The notes: generated by a model not told the origin, from the sequence alone. Shown: positions 13,035 through 25,407, counted from the first letter of the stretch. The stretch: DNA of 64,000 nucleotides from Littorina saxatilis (GCF_037325665.1 NC_090260.1:33266805-33330804), one strand, 5' to 3'. Numbers and translations are program-made.

Positions 13035-14365
13035 TAAGATGCGTTATTAGCGCTTAACAGAACAGTCAATAGCGTGTGTGGCCCCCGTCAGCATCGATGA
13101 CGGCCTGGCATCGGCGGTGCATTGAGCGGACCAATCAACGTGTTGCTGGCTTGCCTGGGAATGTTGGTCCAGGCCTGCCGGACGGCTCGATCAAGATCAG
13201 CGACAGTTGTGGGCCTTGGGACCACCCTGTTGAGCTGTGTCTGGAGCAAGTCCCAAAATTGCTCAATAGGGTTCATGTCAGGAGATAACGCTGGCTAAGG
13301 CATCACCTGGATGCCTGAGCGGTGCAGGAGATCCTGAGTGGCCCTGGCGGTGTGGGGGCGCGCGTTGTCGTGCTGGAAAACCCAGTTTCCATGGGCTTGA
13401 AAAAAGGGCAGCACATGAGGGTGCGGCACCTGGTCCTTATAGCGCTGCTCTGTTACGCCGTTGCCGGGTCCAGGACCCAGGCCTTGGAAGATGACGGGAC
13501 CTAGCGCCTGGTTGTGGCCGATGGCGCCCCACAACATGAGGCTGGGCCCACCCCAGGCGTTGTTCTCCACGACACAGTTGTCAGCATAGCGGTAACCACC
13601 TCTTCTCCATACCCGAACACGCCCGTCGGCATGGTCAATGCAGAAACGGCTTTCATCGCTGAAAAGCACGTTCTGCCAGCGAACATTGTTCCAATTGCGG
13701 TGGCCTTGCGCCCAATGCAGGCGTGCCTGTCTATGGCGCACGGTGAGGACGGGTCCCCTGGCTGGACGGCAGTTCCTCAGCCCCCTGAAGCGCAGTCGCC
13801 GGCTGGCCATTTGCCTAGAAATGGGTGCCTGGTGTGTCCCTATAACAGTTCTGGCTGTTTCTGCAGCTGTTCTGAAGGGATGTGCAACATGGCTGCGGAA
13901 AATGTGCCGATCTTGCCTTGGCGTCGTCACTCGGGGTCTGCCGCTTCGCTCGGCATCAGCAGTAGAGCCAGTTATCACAAACCGCTGCAGGAGACGATAA
14001 ATGGTGGATATGTGACATTGGAAAGTCGCAGCCACGGTTTCCGGCGTGTCCCCATCCTCCAGACGTCTAATGGCTCTCTCGCGTTCAGCAGAAGTGAGTC
14101 TTGGCATGTCGATAGCGACGAATAAGGGACTGATGAAACCTGTCACTTTGTGCCATTTTTATCCTCTAGTGACAGTGAACACCACTCACTGATCAGCGTT
14201 TGTGCTTTTCTTGCACGTGCAGCTGAACTCCACATGAAAAATGTCTCAGCTAACTCGGGCTTTACGTGAATTGCAAGTGCGCTGATGCGGTAAAATTCAC
14301 AATACACCTTCCTCAGACATCGGTCTTGATAATATACTGGCTGCCAAAAATAACGCAACTTTTGT
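13035..14365 (-). mobile_element. Tc1-like DNA transposon, decayed (copy 1)
   Basis: Region around the transposase frame at 13,088-14,107. A weak inverted match (gatgcgttatt near 13,040 against aataacgcaac near 14,350) may be the remains of the terminal repeats, but the ends are uncertain. Total length of about 1.3 kb is usual for Tc1 elements. Confidence 0.65.
13088..14107 (-). pseudogene. Tc1-like transposase (DD34E), one in-frame stop
   Basis: Cut-and-paste transposase of the Tc1/mariner superfamily. The frame starts at MPRLTSAERERAIRRL, has a helix-turn-helix N-terminus (TIYRLLQRF), then VLFSDESRF with the first catalytic Asp, QHDNARPH with the second Asp, and SPDMNPIEQFWD with the Glu. 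There are 34 residues between the second Asp and the Glu, the Tc1 spacing. The frame is open for 339 codons except for a TAG at 13,295-13,297, where a Trp-like codon would be expected, just before the Glu motif. Length matches the family norm of about 340 residues. The copy is probably inactive. It is a different subfamily from the copy at 42.6 kb. Confidence 0.9.
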
Positions 14366-14405
14366 TAATCCAGAAAAAAATTATTTGTAAAATAAATGAT
14401 ATTTA

Positions 14406-14661
14406 TATGTGACCCTCCACCACGGAATAAGTCGCATGTCACCTTTGCATGATTTTCATGTTTTTACATTTTCATAAAGAGTTTTGTATGCTCTATCCGG
14501 TAGTGAAACCCGTTTTAGAAAAGAGCGAAAACTGCTTGAGTTATAAGCCTGTGACTAAGGTGACCATCACACTGTTACCAGACACTCCCCGGACTTATAT
14601 TAAGCCCAGGGCAGAACCGCGCGAGGTGACATGCGACTCATTTCGTGGTGGAGGGTCACAT
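14406..14661. mobile_element. Small element with ~38-bp terminal inverted repeats (MITE)
   Basis: TATGTGACCCTCCACCACG at 14,406 is matched in reverse at 14,643-14,661, and the complementarity continues inward through 'gtcgcatgtcacc' with about three mismatches. The 256-bp unit has no coding frame of note. The outermost TA could be the target duplication of a Tc1/mariner-type element. Confidence 0.85.
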
Positions 14662-15539
14662 ATTCTTGCGCGAAATATCCTAATTGAGGATGTGCGGATA
14701 ATGCTCAGACAATGTGACACCAAAACCCAACAAGAGGCGAAGCCTTCAAGGCTCACGTAAGAAATCGACAAACAGTAACATAAACTCAATCACTCCGTCA
14801 CACATACACACACACACACACAGTAAGCATAGGTGACACTGTGCAAGAAAGCGAGACACTAGATCTAGATCTGAATGGCCGATTTCGAAGAAAAAACTAG
14901 TCTCGGCCCGCTCAAAATAACAATGACCGAGACTTTCAGTAATTCCTTCGCGTGACGTCTAACCCTCTTACGCCATAATGTGACGTCTTCAAATGTTAAA
15001 GTTTCTACCACAGACATACATACATACATATGTGAACAGCTCAGATCATGGGTCAATGAAGTGTTGCACAGACGTCAAAAACAAAGTACAAGATATTGCA
15101 CTGTAAGTGGTACCACACTGTTGCTTAGTGTCTGTAGGAAGCTACACGGTGAAAATAGAAAAAAGAAAAACACGATTCTTGACTTTGATGGGCTTTTTCT
15201 GCTCGTAAACACACATTCTTCTGCTCATCACAGCATGCCCCATTATTGAGTTTAAAACACCAATTAAATTTGTTTTGAATAAAACTCACAATTTTACAAT
15301 AAGAATTTAGAGACCTGAATCAATTAGGTATATCCTACTTAGTTTGACTTTTGCAAAACTAAGTAATTACACATTTAATTGAATCAGTCAGACAGACGGA
15401 GACATAGAGAGACAGACAGAGGGCAAACAGAAATCTGAGAAAGAAACCCCTTTAAAAATGTTACCATGTTTGAAATGAAACATCGCAAGGTGAAGCCATA
15501 ATTCATCACCTTTCAGTATGACGTCATGAGCGTGTTCCA
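14662..15539. other. No gene recognised
   Basis: Noncoding. Contains a short (CA)n near 14,806 and a 'gatctagatctga' stretch near 14,860 that recurs near 59,504. No domain or RNA gene is seen. Confidence 0.6.
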
Positions 15540-16180
15540 CACTTGAAATGACGTGTTTTTATCATGTTGTCAGCTGCACGGAGCTTGGAAGTATAATTTC
15601 CATTCAACGATCCGAGTTTGTAAAGTTTTAGCCTATTTTCAACGTCAAACACCATGAAACTATATATATTTGGAATCAGAAAATGGTAAGGAATAGATAG
15701 AAGTTGTTTTTAAGTGTCTTTTTTCATAAATAAAGATAGTGGTTATTTATCGGTTTTCTTCATTTTTAAGCATAATTATCAATACAAAACAACAAAACTA
15801 TATAGTTTTAGATACAGGACGCAATAGGGAATACACTAATATAAATTTTTTGTTTCAAATATTAGTTTTTAAAAATTTGAAAAAATGACATATTTCGAAC
15901 AAACATTTCAATAACAAAACTTTAAGTGACCAAACTGAAATGCAATCCCATAATCCGGCCTAGATCTGAGATTGTGTGGTAAGAAATTCGATCAAATTGA
16001 TGAAAAACTGTAACTGTGAAAGTGCTGCCTCGACCTTTTGGCAAACGGTAAAATATGACGTCATCAAACTGTCCTATCAATAAACGGAAAAACCTTCTAT
16101 GAGAAAATCCAGTCAAAAATATCCATATCAAATTTCATAAAGATCCACTCCGTAGTTTTTGAGATATGATCTGCAGTGTG
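15540..16180 (+). mobile_element. Old relative of the family A element
   Basis: Shares ordered landmarks with family A: 'gaatcagaaaatgg', 'aaactgaaatgcaat', 'atgacgtcatcaaa' and 'caaatttcataaagatc'. The rest has diverged, so this is a distant copy or sister family. Confidence 0.5.
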
Positions 16181-16186
16181 AAAAAA

Positions 16187-16520
16187 CGCCCATAACGCCC
16201 AAAACGCAAACTCATTTGTCATGATTTGGTCGTGTTCTGCTGATACTATAATGTTTTTCTTTCCTAAAACACACTATAATAGTAGCCTTTCCCAATGTCT
16301 ATGCTAAAACTGACTTGTCTGTGTTGTCAATGATTTTGCCACAGTGTGAGAACACAATCTCACGCCCATAACGCTATGACACGAAAACTCATTTGGTCGT
16401 GTTCTGCCGATACTGTAATGTTTTTCTTTCTTAAAACACACTATAATAGTAGCTCTTTCCAAATGCAATGCTAAAAATGACTGGTCTGTGTTGTCAATGA
16501 TTTTCTGCGAGAATGCGATC
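16187..16520 (+). repeat. ~176-bp tandem duplication
   Basis: 'cgcccataacgc', 'ggtcgtgttctg', 'atgtttttctttc' and 'cacactataatagtag' occur twice at a spacing of about 176 bases. It lies directly after the diverged family A copy. Confidence 0.8.
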
Positions 16521-17480
16521 TATCTGTTTGTAGCAAAGACCGTGTGACACGAAAGTTATGAGCGGAAGACAAATCTGCTGAGTGCAATTACGTTTCAGAA
16601 GATAGTTGGTTAAAACAGTTTATCACTCAGACACGCAAAGGAACACTATAACTTTATTATTCAGGCCATATTTGCTTTCCTTTGTCATGTATGAAAGTAC
16701 TGGCCTTGGTTGAAGAAAGTGACCTGTCGCTGTGCAACAAATTTGTCGCCATTTTCCGCCGTGTTTTGTAAATAAAACGTGTTTACTACCCACACATACA
16801 AAACGATGCTGTTGGTTCTTTTTATTTTCTTATTGTTTGATTCATGCTTAGCAGTTTAGTATGCTTTGTTTTCTTCTCAATTCAATGGATGGCTATAAAA
16901 TAAGCATTTAAATGTGAAGGTGTTAAAATTACCCATGATCTGAGCTGTTCACATATAATACGCACGCACAGACAGACAAAATTTAGCATCGCATAGGCTA
17001 CACTTACGTGAGCCAATTATTTGGCTACGCTGAAAATTAAATATAAAAAAAATGAATGGCTACACTTGAGATTTCACACGGGTTGGCAGGTTTTGGACGG
17101 GTCCTATGTTAAAGCTACACGCCGTCACGCGTGAGTGATCATGTTCACCACCACACATCTGTCGAGCCTTTCACGTTACATGCAGCTACCGGTACATGTG
17201 TACCAGTACGAATTACCATTACCGGTATTTGTGTATCGGCATAAGTATCGAAATGTTAGGATGAGAGTCTGATTATGTAGTTTGACATCAAAGCAATGGT
17301 GCCAGATCTGTAGCACCACTCTTCTATTATCCTGCCTGGTGTAGACGAGAAGAGAAGAACGCACAATAAAAATAAATTTAAACAAACTATAAAAAAATCA
17401 ACATTTCTGAGGGCCCAGTAGCCTAGTTGGTAGAGCACTAGACTTGTGATCTGCGGATAACGGGTTCGCATCCAGGTCGG

Positions 17481-18877
17481 TGTAACACGAGAAAATTACT
17501 CCCACGAGATTTTTACTCCGGAGTAAAAATTTTGAACGAAAATGTTACTCCCTTTACGAAAAAAGTACTCCCCCCATAACACGAGAAAATTACTTCCCAC
17601 GACAGGTGAGTTCCGAGTAAACATTTTGTACACAAATGTTACTCCCCTGACGAATAAATAACGAATAAATTACGTCACCCGAACACGAGCAATTTATCTT
17701 CCCATGCCAGGTGTACGAAATTTTTACTCCCTTGTCCCCCATTAGTCTTGGTGGTGGAAGGGGTTGCGGGAGGGTAGCGCGACATTCGTTTGCGCGAGAT
17801 CACATATTGGCATTATCCCTTCGCCCGCATCCAATTTTTGCGTACGAAATTATTTACTGGAAGTAAAACAAGTCGCGTAAGGCGAAAATACAACATTTAG
17901 TCAAGTAGCTGTCGAACTCACAGAATGAAACTGAACACAATGCCATTTTTCAGCAAGACCGTATACTCGTAGCATCGTCAGTCCACCGCTCATGGCAAAG
18001 GCAGTGAAATTGACAAGAAGAGCGGGGTAGTAGTTGCGCTAAGAAGGATAGCACGCTTTTCTGTACCTCTCTTTGTTTTAACTTTCTGAGCGTGTTTTTA
18101 ATCCAAACATATCATATCTATATGTTTTTGGAATCAGGAACCGACAAGGAATAAGATGAAAGTGTTTTTAAATTGATTTCGACAATTTAATTTTGATAAC
18201 AATTTTTATATATTTAATTTTCAGAGCTTGTTTTTAATCCAAATATAACATATTTATATGTTTATGGAATCAGAAAATGATGGAGAATAAGATGAACGTA
18301 AATTTGGATCGTTTTATACATTTTTATTTTTTTTTACAATTTTCAGATTTTTAATGACCAAAGTCATTAATTAATTTTTAAGCCACCACGCTGAAATGCA
18401 ATACCGAAGTCCGGGCTTCGTCGAAGATTACTTGACCAAAAGTTCAACCAATTTGGTTGAAAAATGAGGGCGTGACAGTGCCGCCTCAACTTTCACGAAA
18501 AGCCGGATATGACGTCATCAAAGACATTTATCAAAAAAATGAAAAAAACGTTCGGGGATTTCATACCCAGGAACTCTCATGTCAAATTTCATAAAGATCG
18601 GTCCAGTAGTTTAGTCTGAATCGCTCTACACACACACACACACACACACACGCACATACACCACGACCCTCGTCTCGATTCCCCCCTCAACGTTAAAACA
18701 TTTAGTCAAAACTTGACTAAATGTAAAAATGGGGAGTAAACATTTCGTGGAGGGAGTAATTTTTGTGTGCCTTGGGGAATTCTTTTCTCGTACGAACGGT
18801 GTACTCGGAGTAAGAATTTCGTACGAAATGTTTACTCCGGAGTAACTTTTTTCGTGGAGTAAAAATTTCGTGTTACA
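17481..18877. mobile_element. Inverted-repeat DNA element inside the SINE
   Basis: Begins TGTAACACGAGAAAATTACT and ends ...AAATTTCGTGTTACA, giving terminal inverted repeats. Many internal copies of 'actccggagtaa'/'ggagtaa' in both orientations suggest a foldback-type element. It is itself interrupted by a family A element. Without that, it is about 540 bp and noncoding. Confidence 0.75.
17866..18725 (+). mobile_element. Non-autonomous DNA element, family A, copy 4 (complete)
   Basis: Full-length reference copy of about 860 bp. It opens AAACAAGTCGCGTAAGGCG, then ACATTTAGTCAAG, and closes with a stem-loop, ACATTTAGTC...GACTAAATGT. A (CA)n tract lies about 80 bp from the right end. No open frame. 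The ACATTTAGTCAAG at the left and its complement at the right look like short terminal inverted repeats. Confidence 0.85.
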
Positions 18878-19136
18878 CCGGGACGGATTCGCCGCTGGTT
18901 AACATTTAGTGCTGACTCAGAGATGGTATCCATGCCCCACGCGCGTGTCACTACCATGGCACGTAAAATATATCGGTCATTCTGCTATAAGTGCAGGTGG
19001 TTGCATGACTACACCATTGAACAGGCACACACCCGGGTGGCGCGTCTCTGTAGCTACAAGCTTTCTACTAGGAGGCAGCAATCGAATTTCCCAGTGATGG
19101 TATAAGTACACATTGATAGGCTTTCATTTGAAACAG

Positions 19137-19352
19137 GGGGCCCGGTAGATCAGTTGGAAGAGCACTGGACTTGAGATCGGAAGGTTGCAGGTTCAAATTC
19201 AGGCCGGGACGGACACGGGTCAACTTTATGTGCAGACCCATAGACGGAAGCCATATTCCGCCCCCGTGTCACCACAATGGCACGTACAAGACCTCGGTCA
19301 TTCTGCCATAATTGCAGAAGGCTGATACCACCTAAACACGCATACACTTGTG
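19137..19352 (+). mobile_element. tRNA-headed SINE, second copy
   Basis: tRNA-like head with an A box (tagatcagttggaagagc) and a B box (ggttcaaattc), followed by 'gccgggacggacacggg', 'agacggaagccatattcc' and 'cacctaaacacgca'. Same family as the split copy just upstream, which shares the body. The head is not a functional tRNA gene. Confidence 0.85.
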
Positions 19353-19613
19353 TATCTCATCAAAAGCGGCGAGGGCGAAAAAAACTCAAATTATCTTATA
19401 CCCAGCATTGTGTCATTAAGAGGCGAAACATTTACAGTAGGACAGTAAGCATTCTCTCGTTCCTTCCATTTGAAACTTGGCGGGTATTATATGGTTGATT
19501 GACTGAAGCCCGACGGAGCGAAACGCAGGAGGGCTTCAATAAGGTTTTGGGAAGGTGTCCATCCACCATACGCCTGTGTGACAATCGTTGTTTCTATGGT
19601 AGATACATTATCT

Positions 19614-19614
<1 letters not shown>

Positions 19615-19703
<89 letters not shown>
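19615..19703 (+). repeat. (TG)n microsatellite
   Basis: Nearly pure TG tract ending about 25 bases before the splice acceptor of the exon at 19,729. The Val-Cys frames are artefacts. Confidence 0.95.
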
Positions 19704-19704
<1 letters not shown>

Positions 19705-19728
19705 TTTATCTGTGTGCACGTGCCGCAG

Positions 19729-19830
19729 TGCTGGTTCCAGGAACGAAGTGCATCGGTTTTCCGGACAACTACAAGTGTCGACCTAACAGCGTCTGTCAAC
19801 CTGACGCCAATAGAAACACATCGATTTGCA
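19729..19830 (+). CDS. Exon encoding an EB/EGF-like cysteine module (module 1)
   Basis: Internal exon of a host gene. It is preceded by gtgccgcag and followed by gtgggt. The 102 bases split as 2 + 33 codons + 1, so the exon is symmetric phase 1-1. It encodes LVPGTKCIGFPDNYKC then RPNSVCQPDANRNTSIC, with cysteine spacing C-x8-C-x5-C-x11-C. Such modules occur in secreted and surface proteins and are disulphide-bonded. Phase and strand match the exons at 44,006, 47,313, 52,892 and 53,437, which suggests one modular gene. No signal peptide or transmembrane exon was found in the window, so function is unknown. The exon could be a decayed module, since it has only four cysteines. Confidence 0.6.
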
Positions 19831-19892
19831 GTGGGTGCCTTGATAATCAATGTCCATTGCGATTCTATTTGATAAGTACTTCTGAGTGTACC

Positions 19893-20215
19893 TCTCTCTG
19901 TCTGGTAATTAATGTTCATTGCGATTTTCTTTGCTAATTAATTCCCATTGTACCTCTCTCTGTCTGGTAATTAATGTTCATTGCGATTTTCTTTGCTAAT
20001 TAATTCCCATTGTACCTCTCTCTGTCTGGTAATTAATGTTCATTGCGATTTTCTTTGCTAATTAATTCCCATTGTACCTCTCTCTGTCTGGTAATTAATG
20101 TTCATTGCGATTTTCTTTGCTAATTAATTCCCATTGTACCTCTCTCTGTCTGGTAATTAATGTTCATTGCGATTTTCTTTGCTAATTAATTCCCATTGTA
20201 CCTCTCTCTGTCTGT
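19893..20215 (+). repeat. 62-bp minisatellite, about five copies
   Basis: The unit 'taattaatgttcattgcg' ... 'cctctctctgtctgg' repeats with a period of 62 and near identity. A diverged first unit starts about 15 bases after the splice donor at 19,831. Confidence 0.95.
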
Positions 20216-20268
20216 CTGTCGTTGGAGCTCAAATGAGTAGTCATCTGATAATCCACGTAATTAGAAAA

Positions 20269-20878
20269 GTGTCATGCTGCAGCCATCTTGGTCACATTGT
20301 AATGCCAGTCGAAGGACTCCCTACTGCTGCAGCCATCTTGGTCACATTGTAATGCCAGTCGTAGGACTCCCTACTGCTGCAGCCATCTTGGTCACATTGT
20401 AATGCCAGTCGTAGGACTCCCTACTGCTGCAGCCATCTTGGTCACATTGTAATGCCAGTCGTAGGACTCCCTACTGCTGCAGCGATCTTGGTCACATTGT
20501 AATGCCAGTCGTAGGACTCCCTACTGCTGCAGCGATCTTGGTCACATTGTAATGCCAGTCGTAGTACTCCCTACTGCTGCAGCCATCTTGGTCACATTGT
20601 AATGCCAGTCGTAGGACTCCCTACTGCTGCAGCCATCTTGGTCACATTGTAATGCCAGTCGTAGGACTCCCTTCTGCTGCAGCCATCTTGGTCACACTGT
20701 AATGCCAGTCGTAGGACTCCCTACTGCTGCAGCCATCTTGGTCACATTGTAATGCCAGTCGTAGGACTCCCTACTGCTGCAGCGATCTTGGTCACATTGT
20801 AATGCCAGTCGTAGGCCTCCCTACTGCTGCAGCCATCTTGGTCACATTGTAATGCCAGTCGTAGGACTCCCTACTGCA
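20269..20878 (+). repeat. 50-bp minisatellite, about twelve copies
   Basis: The unit contains 'agccatcttggtcacatt' and 'ccagtcgtaggactcc'. The period is exactly 50 with only scattered substitutions, so the array is young or homogenised. It lies intronic to the presumed cysteine-module gene. Confidence 0.95.
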
Positions 20879-22136
20879 GCAGAAGATGTCTTATCCACCA
20901 TACTGTGCAAAAACACGGTAACATCGTGGAAGATGACCGGAACAGAGGAAGGGGCAGTGTTTGTTCTCCGTTTGAGAAGTGACAAGGACGACCGGGGTTT
21001 CGCCATGACACCCGCTCCGACCGGTGCATGGAGAAGAAAACCACCAGCCCAGCAAAGAAGAGACCAACGAAGGGCAGAACAGCACAGTGCTGATAGAAAA
21101 ACTTTGGAAATGTTTTCACCATTCTCATATGTAGCCTCACATAAATTATGTTTCAACTTTCTAGGATGGCAGCAGTTATGTCCACTGAAGTAAATTAACT
21201 TCTCTCAATCGTCGTTCTGATAAACTGATTGTTAGTGAAAACGTTTCGACTGATATGAAGTTATCAATTCTGAATTATCTTCCATTAGATAAGCATCATT
21301 AGCTGAACAAGGCAATTACAATGCACAAAGTGTATTACAAAAACGTGCCGCTTTATATTTCATCATTATTTAAGAGAGCCTCCGACAGGTATAATAATAA
21401 TAATAATAATAATAAAGTGTATTTATATTGCGCCTATCCCTTACAAAAAAACAAAAATATTTGGCTCTAAGCGCATTACAACATGTGTAGGGACTTGGTA
21501 CAATCAAGTCTGACAAATACAATAACACAATATACAGTCGATCTCTTGGGTAAAAATGGGAAAAGCAGCTTCGACATTTAAACACTGCTACTAAAAAATC
21601 CTCTAACAATGCATACTGCTCTACAAAATATGCATTTATGTATAAATATAGTTAAAGAACATCGAGTTAATAGGAATTAGAAAAGGTTCTTATGATAAAA
21701 ACTAACTAGCGAACGACAAAGAAGAAGAAGAATAAAACTATCAATGTCAATGTATAACAAGTCATTCAACGTAAATGGCTAAAGAACAACAACAAAGCAA
21801 TGATGATAAAACAGTTATACTCAATGGCTAATAACGAGGCAGAACTAAATAGTATCGACACAAGATTAAAACAAAACATATTCCTGGAGACACATTTATA
21901 CATGTATCAAATAATCAATATACAAAATACAGCCCTCGCACACTCGCACACACACGCCAAGGCACGTGTAGTCGCACTCATACACCGCGACAGCTATCGC
22001 GCGCACGTACAAGAAAAAAAACCACGGAAATAAACAAGGAAACAGGCACATGAAATAGCAACCCGTCCCCAGCCGGTCCACAGCGCGCTACGATGGCAAG
22101 TGACCCCTCTCCTCAATGTGGCAGATACTGAACAGG

Positions 22137-24813
22137 CTAGGCGTTGAAGTATTGCCGGAAGAGGTGTGTTTTTAGAGAGGACTTGAAGGAGAGGAGAGAG
22201 GTAGAAAGGCGGACAGACACGGGCAGAGAGTTCCAAATAGAGGGAGCTGTGTAAATAAAGGCGCGCTTGCCGAAAGCGTTCAGTTTGATGCGTGGAACAA
22301 CAAGGTGTCCTGCGTCAGCGGATCTGAGGTTGCGTGTGGGGACGTGTGGCTTTAAGAGCGAAGACAGGTAAGAAGGGGCAGAGTCGTCGTGAAGGCTACG
22401 GTAACACAGGGTAGCTATTTTATATGTTATGCGTGCTTTGATTGGTAGCCAGTGAAGGGTCATGAGGAGAGGGGTGACATGGTCGCGCTTGCGCTTGCGC
22501 AGCACAAGACGTGCTGCATTGTTCATGATGCGCTGTAGGCGGTCTAGCTTGGCGTCTGGGAGGCCGGCTAGGAGCGAGTTGCAGTAATCCAGTCTCGACA
22601 AAATAAAAGCCGAAACCAGTGTCTTGGTTGCGTCGAGGGAAAGAAGGTGTCTGATTTGGCTAATCCTCCGCATTTCAAGAAAGGCGGTTCTGCAGAGTGA
22701 GTTGATGTGGGCGTCCATTGACAGGCTACTGTCAAGGTGGACACCCATGTTTTTTACTTTGGTGCTGAATGTGACTGTGGTATCAGAAAGCGTAAGACTG
22801 GGTATTTCTGAAAGAAGCTTTAAGTTTGATTGTTTGCCAACTGGCATGATCTCTGTCTTATCATCGTTCATCTTGAGCTTGTTGACTGTCATCCACTGTT
22901 TAATGTGATCGCTGCATGATTCTATTGACTGCACTAACTCTGTAAACTGTTTGGTGTGTGCGGATTTTTGTAGTTGAGTGTCGTCTGCGAACATGTGGTA
23001 CAGGGCATTGTGGTGCTTTATGACTTTGCCTAACGGCTGTATGTACATAGTGAATAACACTGGGCCTAACACAGACACTTGTGGGACTCCATACTTTAGT
23101 ATGGTGTCCTCGGAGTGCCTATTTTGGATCACAACAGCCTGAGTGCGTCCAGTCAGGTAGGAGCAGAACCACCCCAGAGCCGTGCCTGTTATGCCGAATG
23201 TGGTGTTCAACCTTGCCAGCAGTATATCGTGGTCGATGGTGTCGAACGCTGCGGATAGGTCCAACAGGGCCAGAAGCGAAACAGAGCCGCTGTCACAGGC
23301 AGTGAGAAGATCATTCGCTACCTTAAGTAGGGCTGTTTCAGTGCTGTGATCTGCGCGGTAGGCGGACTGTAATGGTTCAACCATACCTGTCTTAGCAAGA
23401 TGCTCTGACAATTTGGCCAAAACAACCTTTTCAAGGACTTTCGAAACAAAAGGCAAATTAGAGACAGGGCGGTAGTTCTTAAAAGTGTTGATGTCAAGGT
23501 TAGCTTTTTTCAGGAGGGGAGTGACTACTGCATGCTTAAAAGAAGGGGGTACTTGACCGGATGTGAGGGATTGATTTATGATATCAGTAATGACAGGGAG
23601 TAATTCCTCTAGACACTCGCTTAATAGCTCTGAAGGAATTGGGTCGAGAATACAGGATTTGGGTGGAGCTTTTTCAATGATCTTCTTCACTTGTTCTTTA
23701 GTGACAGGGGAAAAATCGGTGAGGTGGGCGCCGTGAAATGGCGCATGCTCTGGATGCCCAGGAGCAGCATCAAGCTCGACTCGGATCTTCTCGATTTTTT
23801 CGGCAAAAAAATCCCCAAACTTATCTGGAAGGTCATCAAGAGGGACGGAGTTTGGGAGCTTTTTATTTTGAATTTTACTGAGGAGCTGCCCTGTGATCAG
23901 GAAGAGTTCTTTGCTGGAGGTGCTGTTCTCGATTTTCTGAGAAATAAACTGGTGTCTGTTCTTATCCACCATCTCTTTGACGGCCTCTCGGTGAAAAGCA
24001 AAGATTTGCCTGTGGACCGTGAGAGCCGATTTCCTCCACTCTCTCTCAGCGCGACGCCGATCTTGCTTGGCTGTTGAGACCTCCGGCGTAAGCCAAGGTG
24101 CCGAGGGTCTGTCGGTGACTGTGCGTGTGGTGAGAGGGGCGTGCTTGTCCAGAATCCGGCGCAGGTCGCTGTTGTAGCTGGACACGAGGTCATGTCTGTC
24201 TAACTGGAGTGCTCTGACGTCATGCTTCAGTGCTGCCATGTCGATCCGCTTCATGTTGCGCGAGGTGACGACTCGTCTGGCAGGGCCTGGCTTCTGAAGG
24301 TCAAAGCTGAAAGAAATGACGAAGTGGTCGGAGATCAACATGTCCTGCACAATCAGGTCTAAGACGCCGACGTCCCCACCGACCACCACCCAGTCAAGGG
24401 TGTGTCCACGACGATGCGTCGGCCTGTCTACCAGCTGGGATAAGTTGAGAGTGGGGAGCAGTGTTTTCAGCGTGTTAACGTTCAAGTCCGACTGTGAATC
24501 ATAATGAAGGTTGATGTCTCCGACAACAACAAGATTACAGTGCAAATTGGCGTATTCGTCTAAAAGCTCTGTGAACTCAGCCAAAAACTGCGGAGTAGAT
24601 AGTTTGTTCTTTTTATTGGGGGGAGGGCGGTATACACAAAGAAATGTGAGGTCTTGATTGCAATGACGGATTTTAGTCTTGCACAGTTCGAACGAAAGAA
24701 AGTCAAACCGTTCAAGCGAAATGTCTACGTAGTCGCGGAATGAAGTGCGATAGAGCACGGCCAGACCACCACCCGCGCCAGTCAGACGTGGGCAGGAGTG
24801 GAGGGTGAAGCCC
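22137..24813 (-). pseudogene. LINE ORF2, endonuclease C-part plus reverse transcriptase
   Basis: Open for about 890 codons. The first part is the end of the APE-type endonuclease ([23 protein letters not shown] near 24,330). The reverse transcriptase follows, with [19 protein letters not shown] (about 23,240-23,290), [13 protein letters not shown] and the catalytic MFADD (about 22,981-22,995). The Gly of the usual PQGS motif is Val here. The C-terminal domain contains THWLP-type and [12 protein letters not shown] segments found in CR1/L2 proteins. The frame is separated from its N-terminal part by a frame change at the G-run 24,814-24,833. Confidence 0.85.
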
Positions 24814-25407
24814 GGGGGGGGGGGGGGGGGGGGTCATCGCTTGCATCAGGGGCTCGTCGCCGACCTCTCTAAACCAAGTCTCTGTTATGAAGACTAAGTC
24901 CGCTTGGCTATCGTGTATCAGGTCCGCTAGCTCGGTCGTAGTGTTGCGGCACGACTGGGCGTTCAGGTAGCACACCTTGAAATGTTTGGAATCATCCCCC
25001 TGCTTTGTGGGGAGTGTGCGTTTGATACTGACTAGATTTGATCTGTTAATACATTTTTGGCTGTGTGCCACGGCTCGTGTGCCTGTGGATGCGATAGTTT
25101 CTATTTTCATTGTCTTTAGAACATGTGTGATGTCAGGTTGGTTTATCTTAATCATGTTGGATAGGTTACGCTTAGATTGTCTTTGATACAAGTGTATACC
25201 ATCGTTAAAACACATGGTACTGTCAGGCGCCTGTGTAACACTCGTAATGAGATTCCAATGTGTTGCTGTCGTCTGCTTCCGGCCCGTACCCCTCTTACCG
25301 TTTTTCCAGGAACTATTCCAAGCTGTCGGCACCGCTGAAGCACAACCGGAGACAACCGTAGCGACGCACAGGGTCGGGTCCCGGTGGTCAGTGCCACTGC
25401 ACAACAC
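24814..25407 (-). pseudogene. LINE ORF2, N-terminal part
   Basis: Continues the LINE reading 5' of the homopolymer. The first ATG is at 25,215. The tail of this segment, FKVCYLNAQSCRNT ... ADLVFITETWF, is the N-terminus of the APE endonuclease (Asn and Glu motifs). The frame then enters a 20-base G-run (C-run on this strand), after which the rest of the endonuclease is in another phase. Upstream of 25,215 the frame is open to about 25,407 but has no clear function. The shift may be a true decay event or a homopolymer sequencing error. Confidence 0.75.

Larger units (their letters stand above)
17411..19104 (+). mobile_element. tRNA-headed SINE split by an insertion
   Basis: 17,411-17,480 is a tRNA-like head with an A box (tagcctagttggtagagc) and a B box (gggttcgcatcc). 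The body resumes at 18,878 (ccgggacgg, then 'atggtatccatgcccc' and 'ggcacgtaaaat') and runs to about 19,104. The intact sister copy at 19,137 shows these two parts are normally contiguous. The 1.4-kb interruption is a separate element. Confidence 0.85.

Noticed and set aside
13514-14125. 203-codon plus frame
   Set aside because: It is the antisense shadow of the Tc1 transposase.
20852-21193. 113-codon plus frame after the 50-bp array, with an open minus frame opposite
   Set aside because: No domain recognised, and both strands are open over the same GC-rich stretch. Its start lies inside the minisatellite. I could not support it as a gene.
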